Source of the DNA: Furfurilactobacillus milii
GTDB lineage: Bacteria > Bacillota > Bacilli > Lactobacillales > Lactobacillaceae
Assembly (NCBI RefSeq): GCF_021654115.1
Contig: NZ_JAIWJF010000001.1
Coordinates: 372,001-436,000, forward strand
Direction: 5' to 3'
Length of the DNA stretch: 64,000 nt
Numbering within the stretch: position 1 is the first letter of the stretch; each line of letters begins with the position of its first letter. A program made the position numbers and the translations under genes. Positions 60,726 through 64,000 of this stretch are shown piece by piece. Under the pieces are notes generated by a model. That model had not been told where the DNA came from. It worked only from the letters and a program-made list of their open reading frames with translations, and made no database searches.

Positions 60726-62630
60726 TTAGTGACGCTTTTTATAGTTGAACCCGAGCAATCCTAAACCCATTGAAACAACACCTAGAATTTCAGCCGTAAG
60801 CGAAACACGTTGATTGGTCTGTGGCAATACATTATTTGAAGACTGAGATTTTTCATGACGTAATTGTCTCGTGTTTATGATCGGTTTTAGCTTCTGCGTT
60901 GGCAGTGGTGGAGTAGGTGGCGTCGGTGAAGTAGGCAGTGTCGGTGGAGTAGGCGGTGTCGGTGGAGTAGGCGGTGTCGGTGGAGTAGGCGGAGTAGGTG
61001 GAGTAGGTGGCGTCGGTGGAGTAGGCGGCGTCGGTGGCGTCGGCGGTGTCGGTGGCGTCGGCGGTGTCGGTGTAACGGGCACCTTAACCCATATGATTAA
61101 AGGCAATAGGTCTTGAATAATTGGATACTCTGTCTCGCCTAAGATAGTTTGGATTGACTCTTGTGAATCGGGATTGGTACTGAATATTTTTGTCGCGGCT
61201 GCATTCCATAGTCTGTTTACGTTTGCATATGGCCAGTCTGAAGATATCTGCTCCATGATGCGCCCTGGTATAGCGACTGGAACGATACTGAAGCCATCTT
61301 CTTGTACAGGCATTTCCGGAGATTGATTTATGTCACCACTTGTCCCCCACTGTATAAAGCGATTCCAAAAGTCCTGGACAATATTTGCTACTTGGGCTAC
61401 AGATAAATCCGGGTATTGTGCGGCAAACGCAGTATTGAGAATGGACAACATTTGAGATATGTCTCCCATTGAACCCGTATCAATTATTTGTTGAATTCCT
61501 TTATTGACCGCTATTGAAGCCGGTGTTTGCACATAGTTATTAAGGATTTTTCCCGTCTTTAAAGTGGCATCAATAAAATCAGTGACTTGAGACGCACTGG
61601 CGGATTGACTAATGTCTTGAATTCTCTGAACGTATTGACCCACGACATCGTCTGGTAAAGAGCCTGTTGATGATTCAAAACGATTTATAGAAAAAGTCAG
61701 TTTGTTTAGTAGATCACTGAGGCGGGCAATACTAGTGGCAGTTTGGACGAGGCCGCTTTGTTCGTTGCGAAACACATGAATTGCATCTCCAGCCTCGAAG
61801 ATGGGATCACTAAATGAAGCTGGCAGGCCCTGCAGTGATGTCTGAACGCGATAAGCTGAGATAACATCTGACAAGGCATTATAGAAATCATCAGAATTAA
61901 GCGTGATTGAAACTCCGTTATTGTTCGCGCTGCTAATCATTTTTTTCAAGCCTTTTTGGGTGGTCAATCCTTGGTCATCAGTCAGAATCTGTGATTTAAC
62001 TGCACTGTTTATTGCTGCCGTTAAGCCATCGGCAGCTTGATTCAATTGGTCAGTATCGATGGCCTGCGAAGTTAACAGGGACGAACCAAATGTTGTGCCT
62101 ACTGATGCAGCATTGCTCGATCGTAACTTGGATGAGCCAGATTCAGCAACGGGTTGACTAGTTTCAGATGATTGTGCGGTTTTGTTCGTATGCTGCGATA
62201 TCAACGATTCTGAACTGCTTGAGGTTATAGATGAATTGCTTGTGACAGTAGGCGTTTGCGATGCTGAATTGATTGGCAAGGCTGAGGAACCGCTGTCGGA
62301 TTCTAATGAATGTAAAGCAAATGATGGAGATTGGTTGTCAGATAGCGATGAATCAGCAGTATTTGTGGGTGAGCTTTTCAAATCATTTGTATGGGGTGAC
62401 ACGGTTGACGTGTAGGCATTATTGCTTGTCGATTGACTCTTGAATGCCAACGAGTTAGAGGCATCTGTATTAATCGTTTGAGAAGTCGAATTTAGTGTGG
62501 ACGCGCTGACTTTTACATTAACGACAGTTAAGCCAAAGGAGAAAGTCGTGACTATGGCCATCCCTGTGTACACCCAATGCTTGCCAGATTTGTACATTTT
62601 GTAGTGTTGCTTCATCTTGGAGTATTCCAT
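60726..62630 (-). CDS. Serine-rich surface protein with KxYKxGKxW signal and LPQTN anchor
   Basis: A 634-residue secreted protein. The N-terminus has a KxYKxGKxW-type signal (KMYKSGKHW) followed by a hydrophobic helix ending near VKVSAS. Residues about 45-190 are rich in Ser, Thr and Asn. The middle (190-530) is a mostly helical domain I do not recognise. A run of about 19 Thr-Pro-Pro units spans the wall, and the end is LPQTN, a hydrophobic helix and YKKRH. LPQTN resembles the LPQTxE motif of some lactobacilli. The ATG at 62630 follows AAGAAGGG. Adhesion is probable but not shown. Confidence 0.86.
   Translation of the reverse strand: MEYSKMKQHYKMYKSGKHWVYTGMAIVTTFSFGLTVVNVKVSASTLNSTSQTINTDASNSLAFKSQSTSNNAYTSTVSPHTNDLKSSPTNTADSSLSDNQSPSFALHSLESDSGSSALPINSASQTPTVTSNSSITSSSSESLISQHTNKTAQSSETSQPVAESGSSKLRSSNAASVGTTFGSSLLTSQAIDTDQLNQAADGLTAAINSAVKSQILTDDQGLTTQKGLKKMISSANNNGVSITLNSDDFYNALSDVISAYRVQTSLQGLPASFSDPIFEAGDAIHVFRNEQSGLVQTATSIARLSDLLNKLTFSINRFESSTGSLPDDVVGQYVQRIQDISQSASASQVTDFIDATLKTGKILNNYVQTPASIAVNKGIQQIIDTGSMGDISQMLSILNTAFAAQYPDLSVAQVANIVQDFWNRFIQWGTSGDINQSPEMPVQEDGFSIVPVAIPGRIMEQISSDWPYANVNRLWNAAATKIFSTNPDSQESIQTILGETEYPIIQDLLPLIIWVKVPVTPTPPTPPTPPTPPTPPTPPTPPTPPTPPTPPTPPTPPTPPTPPTLPTSPTPPTPPLPTQKLKPIINTRQLRHEKSQSSNNVLPQTNQRVSLTAEILGVVSMGLGLLGFNYKKRH
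60900..61075 (-). repeat. 9-nt tandem repeat encoding Thr-Pro-Pro units
   Basis: About 19 degenerate copies of a 9-nt unit (plus strand GGTGGAGTA / GGCGGTGTC types). It forms the wall-spanning stalk of the surface protein and is prone to length change. Confidence 0.85.
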
Positions 62631-62839
62631 CGTGATAGGCCCTTCTTTACAGAGTGAAATCGTCAAACCATGCTTGACGACGTGCATATGATGGCTTTTT
62701 GTGCTTTGTAGCGCCACTAAGTTGTACACAATTTATTTGAAACGAAGATTGACTAAATACAAATAAAAACCTATTTACTGGGGAATTAACTGAACCGTCA
62801 CAAAAAGAACTCATTTTTGTGTGATTTTTAAAGAGTGGA

Positions 62840-63238
62840 TTAGCCATGGTTTTCCAAAAGCGCTCTCATTTCGGCAATACGTTCTTTGTGGGAGATGAAC
62901 ACGCCAAGTTCCTCATGACCATGAGTCATCAGCAAATTTCTCTCTTCATCAAAGATGAGTGGAAAATGAATCAAGTGACTATCGAGACTCATCCTTTTTA
63001 ACAGGTCATTCAGGCTCATCGCATCTAAACCAGATATTGATTTCAAAGATGCTGAGCGGCGGGCCAAGATGGAATCTACACCATCTTCCGAGGCCGCGAT
63101 GAGCCTTTTTAAGGTCTTAACTGACAATCGATCATGTTGAGTGATTCTTATTTCAGTGAAGGGTACGTTATGTCTTTTAAACCATTGAACAGCTTCTCGA
63201 GATGGCCGATTAGATGGCGTGGTATAAATGATTACCAT
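62840..63238 (-). CDS. Spx-family regulator-like protein lacking the CxxC redox switch
   Basis: A 132-residue ArsC/Spx-fold protein. It aligns end to end with Spx: VIIYTTPS, REAVQWFKRHNVPFTEI, the SILARRSASLK region and HFPLIFDEERNLLMTHGHEELGVFI. Spx has Cys10-x-x-Cys13; here residues 10 and 13 are Asn and Ser, and there is no Cys in the protein. It cannot work as a thiol sensor. It may still bind RNA polymerase alpha and act constitutively, or respond to another cue. ATG at 63238 has a weak ribosome site. It lies between two surface-protein genes. Confidence 0.82.
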   Translation of the reverse strand: MVIIYTTPSNRPSREAVQWFKRHNVPFTEIRITQHDRLSVKTLKRLIAASEDGVDSILARRSASLKSISGLDAMSLNDLLKRMSLDSHLIHFPLIFDEERNLLMTHGHEELGVFISHKERIAEMRALLENHG

Positions 63239-63430
63239 AGTTAATATACCAACCTTTTCCTCAAATTTTAAAAGCCTTGCTTGATAAAAGGTTCACGCAT
63301 GAATAGCACATATACATGAATTGGTATACATATATTCTTTTTTTGATTAACTCACAACATGTTGACTTTTTTTGCGAGTACATCTTGTGGACGATTTACA
63401 AGCACAATGATATATTGTAGTCGCTAAAAA

Positions 63431-63464
63431 ATCAAGGGGGTAACACTTGTAGCTACTAATGTAA
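63431..63464 (+). other. Strong ribosome site followed only by start-stop codons
   Basis: AAGGGGG (63434-63440) is followed by TTGTAG (63447-63452) and ATGTAA (63459-63464), so no protein can be made. It is preceded by a plausible promoter (TTGTGG, 17 nt, TGATAT). It could be a decayed gene start or a leader element of the gene at 63667. The rest of 63239-63666 shows no gene. Confidence 0.3.
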
Positions 63465-63666
63465 AATATTTGAATTTTGGGATTCTCTAATAAGTGGTTT
63501 TCATCATTAGATGTCAGCGTGTTATCGACACGTTTAGATCAAGATGCAGAAATGAAAAATCAGTCACACAAATGTTGGCTGAATTTTCCGTGAACGACAG
63601 AATAAATCAAGCGTGAGTCATGTGGATGTTACACGTGGCAACAATCAGTGAAGAAGGAAACTAGAT

Positions 63667-64000
63667 ATGAAATTTAGTGCCTATAACAATTTATCGTATG
63701 ATGACGCAGCCAAAAAGAAGCGAGCATGGGTTCCGGGAGCCTTTTTGACGATTTGAATGTTTGGGATTTTTACCTATTCCGGGATTTCTGAAATAGCTCA
63801 TGCAGATGCAGGGTCAATGAATGCAGTGGCGACTAAAACGACCACGTCGAATTTGACGACTGAAACGGTACGTGCATTAGGTTCTTCGAGTAATGTTTCG
63901 AGTAGCACCGGTTCGGAAGGCACATCCATTAGTGATGTTTCTAAAGAATCTTTTGCATCAGCCCTGAGCGTGGCATCGAACAGCAACGTGGACTCTTCAG
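63667..64000 (+). pseudogene. Surface protein gene start interrupted by in-frame TGA in the signal peptide (partial)
   Basis: The ATG at 63667 follows AAGGAAA and opens MKFSAYNNLSYDDAAKKKRA, then WVPGAFLTI, TGA (63754-63756), MFGIFTYSGISEIAHADA, after which a Ser/Thr-rich surface sequence stays open to the window end. The stop replaces what is most simply a Trp (TGG to TGA) in the middle of the signal helix. An ATG directly follows the stop, but restart there would lose the positive N-region. Either this is a pseudogene, or translation restarts or reads through, or there is a sequencing error. Confidence 0.65.

Noticed and set aside
60900-61075. Regular short repeats resembling a CRISPR array
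   Set aside because: The 9-nt units have no spacers, are in frame inside a surface-protein gene and encode Thr-Pro-Pro.

Overview
The window looks like a chromosomal segment of a plant- or beverage-associated member of the Lactobacillaceae. The evidence is the gene set and its style: a citrate lyase operon, an LDH-family dehydrogenase with fumarase and an anion exchanger, phenolic acid decarboxylase with PadR, MucBP and KxYKxGKxW surface proteins, H2O-type NADH oxidase, TTG starts behind strong Shine-Dalgarno sequences, and CcpA-type cre sites. Genus cannot be fixed from sequence alone. I see no tRNA, rRNA, CRISPR array, IS element or prophage.

Layout. 0-3 kb: start of map (partial), an aldo-keto reductase, a protein of unknown function and a MarR regulator. 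3.8-8.2 kb: an LDH-family dehydrogenase carrying Arg at the classical Gln102 specificity position (predicted malate dehydrogenase), fumarase and a DASS anion exchanger. 8.4-9.2 kb: a Phd/ParE-type toxin-antitoxin pair lying between DASS and a decayed copy of the DASS 3' end. 9.3-13.3 kb: a redox cluster (CrtI-like flavoprotein, FAD/2Fe-2S reductase, DUF59 protein) divergent from a GntR regulator. 14.4-19.7 kb: an antitoxin with a truncated toxin, a SorC-type regulator and citCDEF. 20.2-24.4 kb: two LysR regulators and a flavoprotein reductase with a C-terminal FMN_bind domain. 24.7-31 kb: NatAB-like ABC exporter, aldo-keto reductase, NAD-binding protein, MFS drug exporter, DUF1275 protein. 31.3-35 kb: a 1248-residue lectin/MucBP surface protein. 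35-48 kb: amino acid permease, two P-type ATPases, padC-padR, TMEM175 channel, glycolate-oxidase-like flavoprotein, secreted nuclease. 48.4-53.4 kb: TetR, PEBP, TauE, NADH oxidase, GreA and a glycosyltransferase. 53.5-60.3 kb: LysR plus an apparent operon aroE-like / MFS / aroD / apbE / FMN_bind-flavoprotein. 60.7-64 kb: serine-rich surface protein, an Spx-family protein lacking the CxxC switch, and the start of another surface protein interrupted by an in-frame TGA.

How it fits together. Much of the window concerns disposal of reducing power and use of plant acids. Citrate lyase gives oxaloacetate; the Q102R dehydrogenase and fumarase could take it to malate and fumarate, with DASS exchanging dicarboxylates. 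The aroE-like / aroD / MFS / ApbE / flavoprotein set reads as a quinate/shikimate pathway ending in an ApbE-flavinylated ene-reductase, a plausible electron sink. It, the other FMN_bind flavoprotein and the CrtI-like cluster each have a cre-like site in their promoter region, suggesting shared catabolite control.

Intergenic DNA is unusually structured. A roughly 120-200 nt imperfect palindrome occurs nine times (family A), with terminal stems that differ in sequence between copies yet stay complementary, as expected of a structured RNA. A second element (family B) occurs twice, each time directly downstream of an acid-metabolism gene (DASS, citF).
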